DNA of 64,000 nt, from positions 674,394-738,393 of the forward strand of contig NZ_FNEZ01000001.1 of NCBI RefSeq assembly GCF_900100375.1. The letters run 5' to 3'. The notes below the pieces were generated by a model. It was given only the letters and a program-made list of their open reading frames with translations, was not told the DNA's origin and did not search any database. This DNA is from Flavobacterium noncentrifugens (GTDB lineage: Bacteria > Bacteroidota > Bacteroidia > Flavobacteriales > Flavobacteriaceae). The translations under genes were made by a program, and so were the position numbers. Position 1 is the stretch's first letter. Every line of letters begins with the position of its first letter. Positions 33,719 to 42,115 of the stretch are shown piece after piece.

Positions 33719-34738
33719 TTAAATGCTGGATTTAAACTGCTCCAAGAAACGCACGTCATTCTCATAAAACATGCGGATGTCGCCGATTTGGTACAACAAC
33801 ATAGCGATCCTTTCGATTCCCATTCCGAATGCAAAACCGTTGAATTCATCTGGGTTGATGCCACAGTTTTTAAGTACGTTTGGATCGACCATTCCGCAGC
33901 CCATAATTTCAAGCCAGCCGGTACCTTTGGTAATGCGGTAATCGGTTTCGGTTTTCAAACCCCAGTAAATATCGACTTCGGCACTTGGTTCTGTAAACGG
34001 AAAATAAGACGGACGCAATCTGATTTTAGATTTTCCGAACATTTCCTTGGTGAAATATAGCAGCGTTTGCTTTAAGTCGGCAAACGAAACGTCTTTGTCA
34101 ATGTACAAACCTTCGACCTGGTGGAAAATACAGTGCGAGCGGGATGAAACAGCTTCATTTCTGAAAACGCGTCCCGGCGAAATCGTACGGATTGGCGGTT
34201 TGTTGTTTTCCATGTAACGCACCTGTACCGAAGAAGTATGCGTTCGTAGCAAAACGTCAGGGTTTGTCTGGATGAAAAACGTGTCCTGCATGTCGCGCGC
34301 CGGATGGTATTCCGGAAGGTTTAATGCTGTAAAATTATGCCAGTCGTCTTCAATTTCCGGGCCTTCGGAAACGTTGAACCCGATGTTTGAGAAAATGTCG
34401 ATGATCTGGTTTTTAACCAATGAAATCGGGTGGCGTGAACCAATCGTGAATGGCTCTGCCGGACGTGTTAAATCGCCGTAAACACCTTTAATTTCTTCTT
34501 TGCTTTCGAGCAGTTCGGAAATGGTTTTTACTTTGTCTTCGGCAGTTTGCTTGAGTTCGTTGATGATTTGCCCGAATTCTTTTTTCTGGTCGTTCGGGAC
34601 ATTTTTGAATTCGGCGAAAAAATCTTTGAGCAAGCCTTTGCTTCCGAGGAATTTGATGCGGAATGCTTCTAAAGTTTCTTTGTTATCTGTGTTGAACGCT
34701 TTGGCTTCGCCGATATATTCTTTGATTCTGTCTATCAT
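33719..34738 (-). CDS. pheS: Phenylalanyl-tRNA synthetase alpha subunit
   Basis: Catalytic subunit of the class II alpha2-beta2 PheRS. The 339-residue protein has an N-terminal coiled coil (about 1-90) and the catalytic core: GSRHPISLVKNQIIDIF, motif 2 (ISPGRVFRNEAVSSRSHCIFHQVEG), the RPSYFPFTEPSAEVDIYW block and motif 3 (GFAFGMGIERIAMLLYQIGDIR). The beta subunit gene is not adjacent. Promoter box TAAATTTG at 34758-34765. Confidence 0.98.
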   Translation of the reverse strand: MIDRIKEYIGEAKAFNTDNKETLEAFRIKFLGSKGLLKDFFAEFKNVPNDQKKEFGQIINELKQTAEDKVKTISELLESKEEIKGVYGDLTRPAEPFTIGSRHPISLVKNQIIDIFSNIGFNVSEGPEIEDDWHNFTALNLPEYHPARDMQDTFFIQTNPDVLLRTHTSSVQVRYMENNKPPIRTISPGRVFRNEAVSSRSHCIFHQVEGLYIDKDVSFADLKQTLLYFTKEMFGKSKIRLRPSYFPFTEPSAEVDIYWGLKTETDYRITKGTGWLEIMGCGMVDPNVLKNCGINPDEFNGFAFGMGIERIAMLLYQIGDIRMFYENDVRFLEQFKSSI

Positions 34739-34757
34739 TTTGTTGTAATCTTGCGTG

Positions 34758-34765
34758 CAAATTTA
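34758..34765 (-). promoter_or_regulatory. Promoter -7 box of pheS
   Basis: Minus strand reads TAAATTTG, 19 bases before the ATG. Confidence 0.5.
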
Positions 34766-34831
34766 AGTTTTTTTTGCTTTGCTTTTATATTTATTGAACG
34801 CGGATGACGCGGATTGTCACAGATTTTTAAT

Positions 34832-35188
34832 CTAATTAATGTATTCTTTTTCGAGAAAATAATTCACGATCGCTTCTTTCATCAAAACCGATTGCTCACC
34901 TGCTTTTAAGGGCGGCAATTCTTCTTTGACGCGGTAATGTGGCCAGCCGTCTTTGTCGACATAATCGAATTCGTAAAATCCGTAAGGCTCGAGCAGGCGG
35001 CAGATCGCGATGTGCATCAGGTTTAGCTTTTCGTCTTTTTTGTATTTGTCGTGTACTTTCCCGAGTTCCTGAACGCCAATTAAATAAATGATCGCATCAA
35101 GGTCTAGATCTTCGCCTTGTGAGAATTGGTCGGAGAGCATTTGGACGAGTTTTTCCCAGCGCTCTTTGAGTTGTGTATCTCTTGACAT
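34832..35188 (-). CDS. Conserved hypothetical protein
   Basis: Function unknown. Small soluble protein (118 residues), Lys/Glu-rich and mostly helical (LKERWEKLVQMLSDQFSQGEDLDLDAIIYLIGVQELGKV), with a conserved-looking centre LMHIAICRLLEPYGFYEFDYVDKDGWPHYRV. No signal peptide or metal motif. Its ATG overlaps the stop of the upstream lipoprotein gene by one base (TAATG), so the two are probably translated together. I recall similar short proteins in Bacteroidetes but no assigned role. Confidence 0.82.
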   Translation of the reverse strand: MSRDTQLKERWEKLVQMLSDQFSQGEDLDLDAIIYLIGVQELGKVHDKYKKDEKLNLMHIAICRLLEPYGFYEFDYVDKDGWPHYRVKEELPPLKAGEQSVLMKEAIVNYFLEKEYIN

Positions 35189-35991
35189 TATTGGTATTCG
35201 ATTTTCGTAAGTGAAATTACAGCTCCTTCAGGTGAAAATTGCTTGATCTCTGTTGGAAAATCATTTGCATCATATACCAATTGATACGTGTAAAGATTTG
35301 GAGTTGTTGTTGTACTTGGATAATACGACAACCTCGAAAGCGCATTGTTTTCACTCATGCCATCGAATCCTTCAACCGAAAAAACATACCTTAATGACTT
35401 ATTCATGAATTTTGTCGGATTGTTTTTATGATCAAAAGTGTAGGTGGTTTTGCTTGTAACTGGCGTGCCAAAATCTGCACTAAACCTTTGTTCTTCTATC
35501 AAATTTCCCGCTGCAAATATGAAGTTTTTCGTACTGCTAACGGTATAAGTCTCATTCATCAGATATCCTGATTCTGAATATGAAAGCATTCCATTCGTAT
35601 AGGAATATTTGGTTTGCGATTGGTCGACACGATTGGAAACGATTTTAGTTAAAAGATCTCCATCGTAAATGTAGGTGTTCCGGCCTCTTTCAACATTATC
35701 TGCATAACTTATTACATGCTCGACTTTGTCGCCATTGTAAACAAAATCTGACCTGTAAACCGTTGCTACATTTGCATTGGTTGTTGTAGAAGATACCAGC
35801 TTGCCATTTTCATAACTGAAAGTAATTGTTCTTTTATCACTCGAATTCGAATTAATGATTTCCGTTATTTTTTTTATCAGGATTTGCGGTTGTGTGACTT
35901 CTAAGGCATTGCTGTCATCATCACCAGAACAGCCCGCAATCGCAAACACGAATGCGATTAAAAAGGCTTTTATAAAGATTTGTTTTTTCAT
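35188..35991 (-). CDS. Hypothetical lipoprotein with YD/RHS-like strand repeats
   Basis: Surface or periplasmic lipoprotein of 267 residues. The start MKKQIFIKAFLIAFVFAIAGCSGDDD carries a lipobox (IAGC). The mature part consists of repeating short strands with TYxYD-type words (NTYIYDGDLLTKIVSNR, TKYSYTNGMLSYSESG, TYTFDHKNNPTKF, YQLVYDANDFPTEIK), as in flavobacterial lipoproteins with RHS-like repeats. Function unknown. The frame is open to 36051 but those residues cross the promoter box TACTTTTG at 36007-36014. Translation is coupled to the next gene. Confidence 0.82.
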   Translation of the reverse strand: MKKQIFIKAFLIAFVFAIAGCSGDDDSNALEVTQPQILIKKITEIINSNSSDKRTITFSYENGKLVSSTTTNANVATVYRSDFVYNGDKVEHVISYADNVERGRNTYIYDGDLLTKIVSNRVDQSQTKYSYTNGMLSYSESGYLMNETYTVSSTKNFIFAAGNLIEEQRFSADFGTPVTSKTTYTFDHKNNPTKFMNKSLRYVFSVEGFDGMSENNALSRLSYYPSTTTTPNLYTYQLVYDANDFPTEIKQFSPEGAVISLTKIEYQ

Positions 35992-36006
35992 TTTATCTAT
36001 TTTTGG

Positions 36007-36014
36007 CAAAAGTA
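36007..36014 (-). promoter_or_regulatory. Promoter -7 box of the lipoprotein gene at 35991
   Basis: Minus strand reads TACTTTTG, 15 bases before the ATG at 35991. Confidence 0.45.
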
Positions 36015-36050
36015 TGAATAAAAGGCGACTGAGCCTATTGATTAAATACA

Positions 36051-36590
36051 ATGGATTTTATAGACATTTTTCTGGGGATTTTTTTGCTGTACGGATTGAT
36101 CCGCGGTTTGTGGAACGGGTTTTTCGTCGAACTGGCGTCGCTCGTTTCGCTGTTGCTTGGAATTTTTATAGCGATCAAATTTTCCTATCTGATGAAAGCT
36201 TATCTTGAAAACCATGGAACGTGGAATCCAAAAACGGTTCAGGTGGCCGCTTTCGCATTGACGTTTATCTTAGTCGTTGTAGGTGTTTCTTTGCTTGGGA
36301 AAATATTCACCAAACTCGCCGATTTTGCAGCTTTGGGATTGTTAAATAAACTCCTTGGCGGAATTTTCGGGGTCTTGAAAACCATTTTAATGGTAAGCGT
36401 TTTGCTGAATTTGTTCGAAAAAATCAATGCTGATCATGGTTTCGCAGATAAAGAAACGCTCGATCATTCAACATTCTACAATCCGGTGCGCACCGTTTCC
36501 AAATTCATTTATCCTTCGATCGAGGAATGGTTTACGGCTTTCAAATCGGAAGGTTTCAAACCTGAAGAATCATCCGAAAATAATAAGTAA
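36051..36590 (+). CDS. cvpA: CvpA family membrane protein
   Basis: Inner-membrane protein of the CvpA/colicin V production family, 179 residues. It has the N-terminal MDFIDIFLGIFLLYGLIRGLWNGFFVELASLVSLLLGIFIAIKFS region, a second pair of helices (AAFALTFILVVVGVSLLGKIFTKL) and a third (LLGGIFGVLKTILMVSVLLNLFEKI), with the family's Gly-rich GLIRGL loop. The exact role is not settled; in other bacteria it affects envelope stress resistance. Divergent from the lipoprotein gene and convergent with batE. Confidence 0.9.
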   Translation: MDFIDIFLGIFLLYGLIRGLWNGFFVELASLVSLLLGIFIAIKFSYLMKAYLENHGTWNPKTVQVAAFALTFILVVVGVSLLGKIFTKLADFAALGLLNKLLGGIFGVLKTILMVSVLLNLFEKINADHGFADKETLDHSTFYNPVRTVSKFIYPSIEEWFTAFKSEGFKPEESSENNK

Positions 36591-36623
36591 AAGAGAAAAA
36601 TTAGAACCTTTTATTTTTAATTT

Positions 36624-36681
36624 AACCATGAAGGGCATTAAGAAACATTAAGCCTTAGTTAACTTAATGCCCTTAATGGTT
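36624..36681. repeat. Intergenic palindromic repeat, family A, copy 4
   Basis: Arms of 19 bases (36624-36642 and 36663-36681) match at 18 positions. The loop AAACATTAAGCCTTAGTTAA is nearly that of copy 1. It sits between the converging cvpA and batE genes. Confidence 0.8.
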
Positions 36682-36688
36682 CAAAAAA

Positions 36689-37432
36689 TCATTTCACTTC
36701 TTTAATGTTTTTGCTTTCAATCCACCCATCTGAACCATCGAGCAATTCGACTTTATTCCAATCGCGCGTTTTTTCCTGAACCATCACTTTTGTTCCTTCA
36801 TGCAGCATAAATGCATCGGGTGCAGATTCACGTGGTTCGCTTTTGACTTCGGCTGCTTCGGCAAAAACAATGGCCGGCCTTTCGTTCTCGTAATAGCTTT
36901 TTTCAAAAACCGCCGACAAAATGCTACTGACGATCAGGATCGCAACAACAAACATCCCAACAAAGAAAATCCTTTTCAATAAAGTCGTTCCCGAAAAGTA
37001 ATATCCGATGAAAAACACTAAAAATAAAGTAGCAAAACCCACGGCAATCCAAGCCCACGAATCATAATTGTATTTTCCTGTAAAGTCGCGCAGCATTTTT
37101 TCAAAGCCTACTTTCTGCATTTCCTTGATGTCGTCAATCGTGAGTTTTTTCGCGAAATTCAGGTTGTTCAAAATGTCTTTGTCATTCGGTTTCAAAACCA
37201 ATGCTTTCTCGTAATTGTAAATTGCAGGCGCAACTTTATTCAGTTTATAATACGCATTCGCCAGGTTAAAATACAATTCCGCCGATTGTTTTTTGGTTGC
37301 TAATACGCTTTCGTAAGCCGTGACCGCTTCGTTATATTTTTCTTTCTGGTACAGCGCGTTGCCTTCTTCAAAGCCTTTCTGCGCCCAGAAAACCTGCGTA
37401 AACAACAAAAATAAAAAGATGATTTTTTTCAT
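36689..37432 (-). CDS. batE: BatE, TPR and SH3 domain protein of the Bat system
   Basis: Last gene of the Bat operon. The 247-residue protein (start MKKIIFLFLLFTQVFWAQ; an ATG nine bases upstream is also possible) has a signal peptide, two to three TPR units (GNALYQKEKYNEAVTAYESVLA, AELYFNLANAYYKLNKVAPAIYNYEKALVLKP), a pair of membrane helices (WAWIAVGFATLFLVFFIGYYF; RIFFVGMFVVAILIVSSIL) and a C-terminal bacterial SH3-like domain (EGTKVMVQEKTRDWNKVELLDGSDGWIESKNI). Bat proteins are linked to stress tolerance in Bacteroides and Leptospira; molecular function is not established. Confidence 0.9.
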   Translation of the reverse strand: MKKIIFLFLLFTQVFWAQKGFEEGNALYQKEKYNEAVTAYESVLATKKQSAELYFNLANAYYKLNKVAPAIYNYEKALVLKPNDKDILNNLNFAKKLTIDDIKEMQKVGFEKMLRDFTGKYNYDSWAWIAVGFATLFLVFFIGYYFSGTTLLKRIFFVGMFVVAILIVSSILSAVFEKSYYENERPAIVFAEAAEVKSEPRESAPDAFMLHEGTKVMVQEKTRDWNKVELLDGSDGWIESKNIKEVK

Positions 37433-37501
37433 TTGATTCATATCAATTGTACATTATCCATATCACCCGAGGCGAAGCCGAACGGAGCGAAGCTAATTGA
37501 T

Positions 37502-39259
37502 TTATATTTGTTTTTCAAGTTCCGAAATGATCGCGACCGCTTTGTCAAAATCCTGCTGGATCGCTCCGGATGAAGCTGGCGCATAACGCGCAAATTCGCA
37601 GTTTTCCGTCAGGTTGATAAACGCCGAAACCGTTTCTGGCTGCGCATTTTTCGACAATAAAATTTCGGTGATCTTGTCTTTGCTCATTTCCGAAGTTTCA
37701 ATGTGCAGCTTAGCTTTCAGGAAATTGTGCATCGCTTTTTCAAGCGCGATGTAAAACAATTCTTTGTTGTTGATTTGCTTTTTGGCTTCGGATAAATATT
37801 TTTTCGCCAGTCGGTTTGACAATCGAATTCGGTTTCCGGCCACATCGCCATCGATCGCTTCTTTCTTTTTTCTTGCCATTACGATAATCGGAATGATCAG
37901 AAAAGGTGCAAACAGCAACGAATAAAACATGCCCGATCCAAGGAAATCTTTCTGGTGCATCGAAGCCACTTTCGTTTTCAATTTAATGAATTGGAATTGC
38001 TCGCCAGCGGTCACTTTCATTTTTGAAACGCCGGAATGATTTTCAGCAACAGCGCCTTCAGCAGCCGTTGGCCCGTCAAGTACATTGACCATAATTTCCG
38101 GCGAAGTAATCGTTTTGTAGGTGCCGCTGCCGAGGTCAAAATAGGTGAAAGCCATCGGTTTGATTGGATATTTGCCTTTGAATTGCGGAATAATCGTGTA
38201 AGAATCTGAAATTTCACCGTTCATTCCCGAAAGCGGCGTATTGACTTTTTCATTGTGAACCGGATCATACATTTCAACCGAATTCGGCACAATCGGTTTT
38301 GGAAGTGTAAACAATTTTAAATTTCCCGTTCCTGAAACCGCGACTTTCAAATCAAGCGATTCGCCATTTTTTAAATTGGTTTTTGATGGTGTGACTTTAA
38401 ATGCAAATTTCCCGACAGCGCCTGAAAAATCAGCAGGTTTGCCTTTTTCCGGAAGCGGACGCACGGTAATAACTTTGCTTCCTGCGGAAACGCGTTTGCT
38501 GTCTTCCACAATCTGAACACGCCCGAAGAAATCGCGTCTGTTTGTTGGCAATTGCAAATCGAGATCCATTGACAGAGGCTCGATTTCGAGTTTCCCGGAT
38601 TTCTGCGGATACAAAACCACTTTCTTGAGTACAACTACGCGGCAGCGCTCACCATTAAAGGTTCCGTCTTCGGCAACCAATTGCTTGATTTCGATATTCT
38701 GGCTCCAGAAATCATTGTATTTCGGTTTGTTGAGTTCGCGCTGGTTTGTAATTCCGATGTTGTAACTGAAATACAATTTGTACACCACGGTAATCGGTTC
38801 GTTCAGGTACGGATTGGCTTTTGAAACCTCGGCCACCAAATGAATTGCATCGTCAGCGGAAATCTGCGGTGCATTGTTTGGGTCTTTCGGCAATTCGACC
38901 GCATTGGTCACGTTGATCCTCACCGGATTGGTTTTGTAAATCTGTCCGTTGATTTCGACAGAAGCCTGCCTGATCACGACAGCGCCTTTTTGCGTGGGAA
39001 GTAAAAAATAAGAGTAGGATTTATTGAACGAACTTCGGCCGTTAACCCACGACTGGCTCACCTGCTGGCTTGGCCCGCCAACAACGCGGAAACCTTCAAA
39101 TGACGGCGGCGTAAAATTGTCGCCATCGGCATTCATCATAAAGTCGACCCGCAGCCTTTCATTAAGGCCAAGTGTGGTTTTGCTGACTTTCGCCTCAAAT
39201 TCCACCTGGGCAAAAAGTCCCTGAACGCTTATTAATAATAGAAAAATATACTTCTTCAT
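37502..39259 (-). CDS. batD: BatD family protein
   Basis: Large periplasmic protein of the Bat system, 585 residues. Signal peptide (MKKYIFLLLISVQGLFAQ), tandem beta-sandwich regions (EFEAKVSKTTLGLNERLRVDFMMNADG at the start, and a repeat of the pattern near KFAFKVTPSKTNLKNGESLDLKVAVSGTGNLK), one membrane helix near 440 (GSGMFYSLLFAPFLIIPIIVMARKKKE) and a helical C-terminal domain. The two repeats match the BatD/DUF4381-type layout. Probably anchored in the inner membrane with most of it in the periplasm. Confidence 0.92.
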   Translation of the reverse strand: MKKYIFLLLISVQGLFAQVEFEAKVSKTTLGLNERLRVDFMMNADGDNFTPPSFEGFRVVGGPSQQVSQSWVNGRSSFNKSYSYFLLPTQKGAVVIRQASVEINGQIYKTNPVRINVTNAVELPKDPNNAPQISADDAIHLVAEVSKANPYLNEPITVVYKLYFSYNIGITNQRELNKPKYNDFWSQNIEIKQLVAEDGTFNGERCRVVVLKKVVLYPQKSGKLEIEPLSMDLDLQLPTNRRDFFGRVQIVEDSKRVSAGSKVITVRPLPEKGKPADFSGAVGKFAFKVTPSKTNLKNGESLDLKVAVSGTGNLKLFTLPKPIVPNSVEMYDPVHNEKVNTPLSGMNGEISDSYTIIPQFKGKYPIKPMAFTYFDLGSGTYKTITSPEIMVNVLDGPTAAEGAVAENHSGVSKMKVTAGEQFQFIKLKTKVASMHQKDFLGSGMFYSLLFAPFLIIPIIVMARKKKEAIDGDVAGNRIRLSNRLAKKYLSEAKKQINNKELFYIALEKAMHNFLKAKLHIETSEMSKDKITEILLSKNAQPETVSAFINLTENCEFARYAPASSGAIQQDFDKAVAIISELEKQI

Positions 39260-39290
39260 GTTCCTTTATCGTTGAATATCTTGTCTCGAA

Positions 39291-40067
39291 TTACCAGTCT
39301 TTTTCGGTTTTCACCGGACGGCCTTTTACTTTTTGGGCGTTGACTTTGTCCTGGACTTTTTTCTCTTCATTGTTTACGGCGTCCATCAGATTTTGAAGGC
39401 GTTCTTTTGGGATATCGCCAGGCTGTGGCTTAGGCTGTCCGGGCTTTTGGTCGTTTTTGCCTTTGTCATTTTTATCCTTATCGCCGTCCTTTTTATCATC
39501 TTTTTTATCCTTGTCGCCGTCTTTCTTGTCGTCCTTTTTGTCTTTGTCGCCGTCCTTTTTATCGTCTTTCTTGTCGTCTTTTTTATCTTTTTTATCGTCC
39601 TTTTTCTTGTCGTCTTTCTTTTTATCGTCTTTTGGCGGCGGATTGTCTTTCAGCATTTTTTTGGCCAATGCAAAGTTGTAACGCGTTTCTTCATCCGACG
39701 GATCGTTTCTCAAGGCATTTTTGTATGCTTCAACGGCTTCGGTATATTTTTTTTCTTTCATAAAAACATTCCCGAGGTTGTGAAATGCCTTGTGCTTTTG
39801 CGGACGTGTTTTCGCCGATTCGATCGCTTTCAGATATGGATATTTTGCTTCGCTAATGACATTTTGCCTGTAAATGGAATTTCCCAAATTGTAAGAAGCT
39901 ACCGCATATTTCGGCGATTTCGATTGAGAAATCCTGTAATCTGCTTCAGCATCGACATACTTTTTTTCCGCGAAAGCATCGTTGCCTTCAGGAAGATTTT
40001 TGTCTTTTTCCTGGGCAGAAACTACAGTGCCGAAAATCAGTAAAATATATACCATCAAACTTCTCAT
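39291..40067 (-). CDS. batC: BatC, TPR protein with a Lys/Asp-rich repeat tract
   Basis: TPR protein of the Bat system, 258 residues. Signal peptide (ends near VVSAQ19), TPR units in residues 25-140 (AVASYNLGNSIYRQNVISEAKYPYLKAIE, KAFHNLGNVFMKEKKYTEAVEAYKNALRNDP), then a highly charged tract 146-207 of Lys and Asp. Three 11-residue units starting DGDKDK lie at 172-204. The C-terminus (PKERLQNLMDAVNNEEKKVQDK) is the usual BatC ending. The ATG overlaps the batB stop by four bases (ATGA), so it is coupled to batB. Confidence 0.92.
   Translation of the reverse strand: MRSLMVYILLIFGTVVSAQEKDKNLPEGNDAFAEKKYVDAEADYRISQSKSPKYAVASYNLGNSIYRQNVISEAKYPYLKAIESAKTRPQKHKAFHNLGNVFMKEKKYTEAVEAYKNALRNDPSDEETRYNFALAKKMLKDNPPPKDDKKKDDKKKDDKKDKKDDKKDDKKDGDKDKKDDKKDGDKDKKDDKKDGDKDKNDKGKNDQKPGQPKPQPGDIPKERLQNLMDAVNNEEKKVQDKVNAQKVKGRPVKTEKDW
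39456..39554 (-). repeat. Tandem 33-base repeat inside batC
   Basis: Three units coding for DGDKDKKDDKK, DGDKDKKDDKK and DGDKDKNDKGK. The wider Lys/Asp tract spans 39447-39632. Such repeats can change copy number by slippage. Confidence 0.8.
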
Positions 40068-41104
40068 GATTCTTTTTCATTAAATAAATTCATCTTTTTG
40101 ATCCAGCTGGTTTTGATCTCCAGGAAGAAAATGTCAAGGAACAACAGGGAAAATGCAATTCCGAGAAACCATTGGAACTGCGCTTCAAAATCGGCCATTT
40201 GCGTGGCTTCGAATTCGGTTTTTTCAATATTGTCGAGTGCTTTTTTGACATATTCGAGTACGGCTTTTGTGTTGTCGCCGTCAACATAACCGCCTTTGGT
40301 TGCTTTCGCAATTTCCTTCAGGCTTTCCTGGTTTCTTTTGGTGACGACCACTTCGTTATTTCCGTCACGCTTAAAGCTTTCCACGACGCCGTTTCTTTTT
40401 AACGGAATCGGGCCGCCTTTTTCAGTTCCAACGCCGATCGTGATAATTTTAAGTCCAATCTTATTTGCTTCTTCAGCCGCTTCTTCCGCGCCTTCGCCAT
40501 GATCTTCCCCATCGGAAATCATAATTAGCAATTTATTTGTTTTGTTGCCTTTGTCAAAATAAGTCGCCGATAATTTGATCGCGTCGTCAAGCGAAGTTCC
40601 CAGTGACGAAACCATATCGGTATTCATGCTCTGCAGGAACATTTTAGCGACGCTGTAATCGGTTGTGATCGGCAAAACCGGAAATGCGCTTCCGGCGTAG
40701 GCTACAATTCCAATACGGTCGCTTCCCAATTGGTTGATGATTTGCGAAACGATCTGCTTGCTTTTTTCGAGTCGGCTTGGCGCGACATCTTCGGCCAGCA
40801 TACTTTTGGACACATCAACGGCAAATACAATGTCAATTCCTTCTCGTTTTACCGTTTCGAGTTTGGTTCCGATTTTCGGGTTCACCAATCCGATTATGAG
40901 TGCGGCTAAGGCCAATAACATCACGGTAAATTTTAGCGCCGGTTTAAAAACCGATTTTTCTGGGCTTAATTTCTGTACCATTTCCAAGTCGCCAAATTCG
41001 CGCTGTTTTTTGCGTTTCCAATATTGGACATACAGGAAAACCAGCACCAAGACCGGGATAATGGCGAGTAAGTATAAATATTTTTTTTCGTCTAATTCGT
41101 ACAT
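40064..41104 (-). CDS. batB: BatB, von Willebrand factor A domain protein
   Basis: Inner-membrane VWA protein of the Bat system, 346 residues. Two N-terminal membrane helices (YLLAIIPVLVLVFLYVQYW; FKPALKFTVMLLALAALIIGLVNP), a VWA domain with a complete MIDAS (VFAVDVSKSM, the Thr in the SLGTSLDDAI segment, IMISDGEDHGEG) and a C-terminal helix (FQWFLGIAFSLLFLDIFFLEI). The MIDAS residues suggest real metal-dependent partner binding. It overlaps batC by four bases and follows batA by six. Confidence 0.93.
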   Translation of the reverse strand: MYELDEKKYLYLLAIIPVLVLVFLYVQYWKRKKQREFGDLEMVQKLSPEKSVFKPALKFTVMLLALAALIIGLVNPKIGTKLETVKREGIDIVFAVDVSKSMLAEDVAPSRLEKSKQIVSQIINQLGSDRIGIVAYAGSAFPVLPITTDYSVAKMFLQSMNTDMVSSLGTSLDDAIKLSATYFDKGNKTNKLLIMISDGEDHGEGAEEAAEEANKIGLKIITIGVGTEKGGPIPLKRNGVVESFKRDGNNEVVVTKRNQESLKEIAKATKGGYVDGDNTKAVLEYVKKALDNIEKTEFEATQMADFEAQFQWFLGIAFSLLFLDIFFLEIKTSWIKKMNLFNEKES

Positions 41105-41110
41105 AATCCT

Positions 41111-42115
41111 TTAGATAAAACTTCTGAAAACCGTGTTTCGCAATCCAAACTCAACCAGCAACAATCCGATGGCAAGCCAAACGAATGGTCGGTATTTTTC
41201 ATCATAATCATAGAATTTTTGCTCTTCGATCTCGGTTGTTTCGAGTTTGTTGATCGAATTGTAGATCTCGCTCAATCTGCTGTTGCTCGTCGCACGGAAA
41301 TATTTCCCACCGGTTTTCTGGGCGATGCTTTTCATTAAATTCTGGTCGATTTCTACCTGCATCATGCGGAATAAAAACTGTCCGTTTGGCGCAATCGCGT
41401 ATGGAAATTCGGCCATTCCGTTGGTTCCGATCCCGATCGTATAGACTTTAATTCCGTATTGGCGTGCAATATCCGAAGCTGTTTCCGGTTCGATAAACCC
41501 AGCATTGTTCACACCGTCAGTCAGTAAAATAATGACTTTACTTTTGGCCTGGCTGTCTTTTAGACGGTTTACGGCAGTGGTCAAACCCATTCCGATTCCG
41601 GTTCCGTCCTGCAAAACATTGTCGTATTTAATGCTTCGGATGGCATCCAAAACTACGGCTTTATCGCTTGTTACCGGAGATTTTGTGTATGCTTCAGCGG
41701 CGTAAACCACCAATCCGATTCTATCATTTGGGCGTTCTTTTACAAATTCGGACGCGACGCTTTTAAGCGCTTCCATCCTATTTGGCTTCAAATCTTTTGC
41801 AAGCATACTTCCTGAAACGTCAACTGCCATGACAATGTCAATTCCGCGTGTGGTTTTGCTTTTGCTGCTGACATCAACAGTTCTTGGTCGCGCCATCGCA
41901 ACAATCAATGCGCTTAACGCGAGCAATCGCAATACGAAAAGCAGCGGTTTTAACTTTGGCAAAATCGATCCCGAACCTTGAAATCCTTTCAACGAACTGA
42001 TCTTCAACGACGGCGATTGTTGGTTTTTTTTCCAGAGATACCAAATCACGGCAAATGGAAGCACCAAAAACAGCCAGAAAAATCCCGGGTTTAAAAAAGT
42101 GACGTTTGTCATCAT
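41111..42115 (-). CDS. batA: BatA, von Willebrand factor A domain protein
   Basis: Paralogue of BatB with 334 residues and the same layout: N-terminal helices (FLNPGFFWLFLVLPFAVIWYLWKK; LLFVLRLLALSALIVAMARPR), VWA with intact MIDAS (VMAVDVSGSMLAKDLKPNRM, GIGMGLTTAV, IILLTDGVNNAG) and a C-terminal membrane helix. Two in-frame ATGs (42115, 42112) overlap the upstream gene's TGA stop, so translation is coupled. Confidence 0.93.
   Translation of the reverse strand: MMTNVTFLNPGFFWLFLVLPFAVIWYLWKKNQQSPSLKISSLKGFQGSGSILPKLKPLLFVLRLLALSALIVAMARPRTVDVSSKSKTTRGIDIVMAVDVSGSMLAKDLKPNRMEALKSVASEFVKERPNDRIGLVVYAAEAYTKSPVTSDKAVVLDAIRSIKYDNVLQDGTGIGMGLTTAVNRLKDSQAKSKVIILLTDGVNNAGFIEPETASDIARQYGIKVYTIGIGTNGMAEFPYAIAPNGQFLFRMMQVEIDQNLMKSIAQKTGGKYFRATSNSRLSEIYNSINKLETTEIEEQKFYDYDEKYRPFVWLAIGLLLVEFGLRNTVFRSFI

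Noticed and set aside
39456..39554. Possible CRISPR-like array
   Set aside because: The repeated units are in-frame coding repeats of BatC without unique spacers. No other regularly spaced repeats were seen.
39333..40043. 236-codon frame on the plus strand over batC
   Set aside because: It is the antisense reading of the Lys/Asp codons, which gives Phe/Leu/Val-rich stretches that mimic membrane segments. BatC is the real gene.
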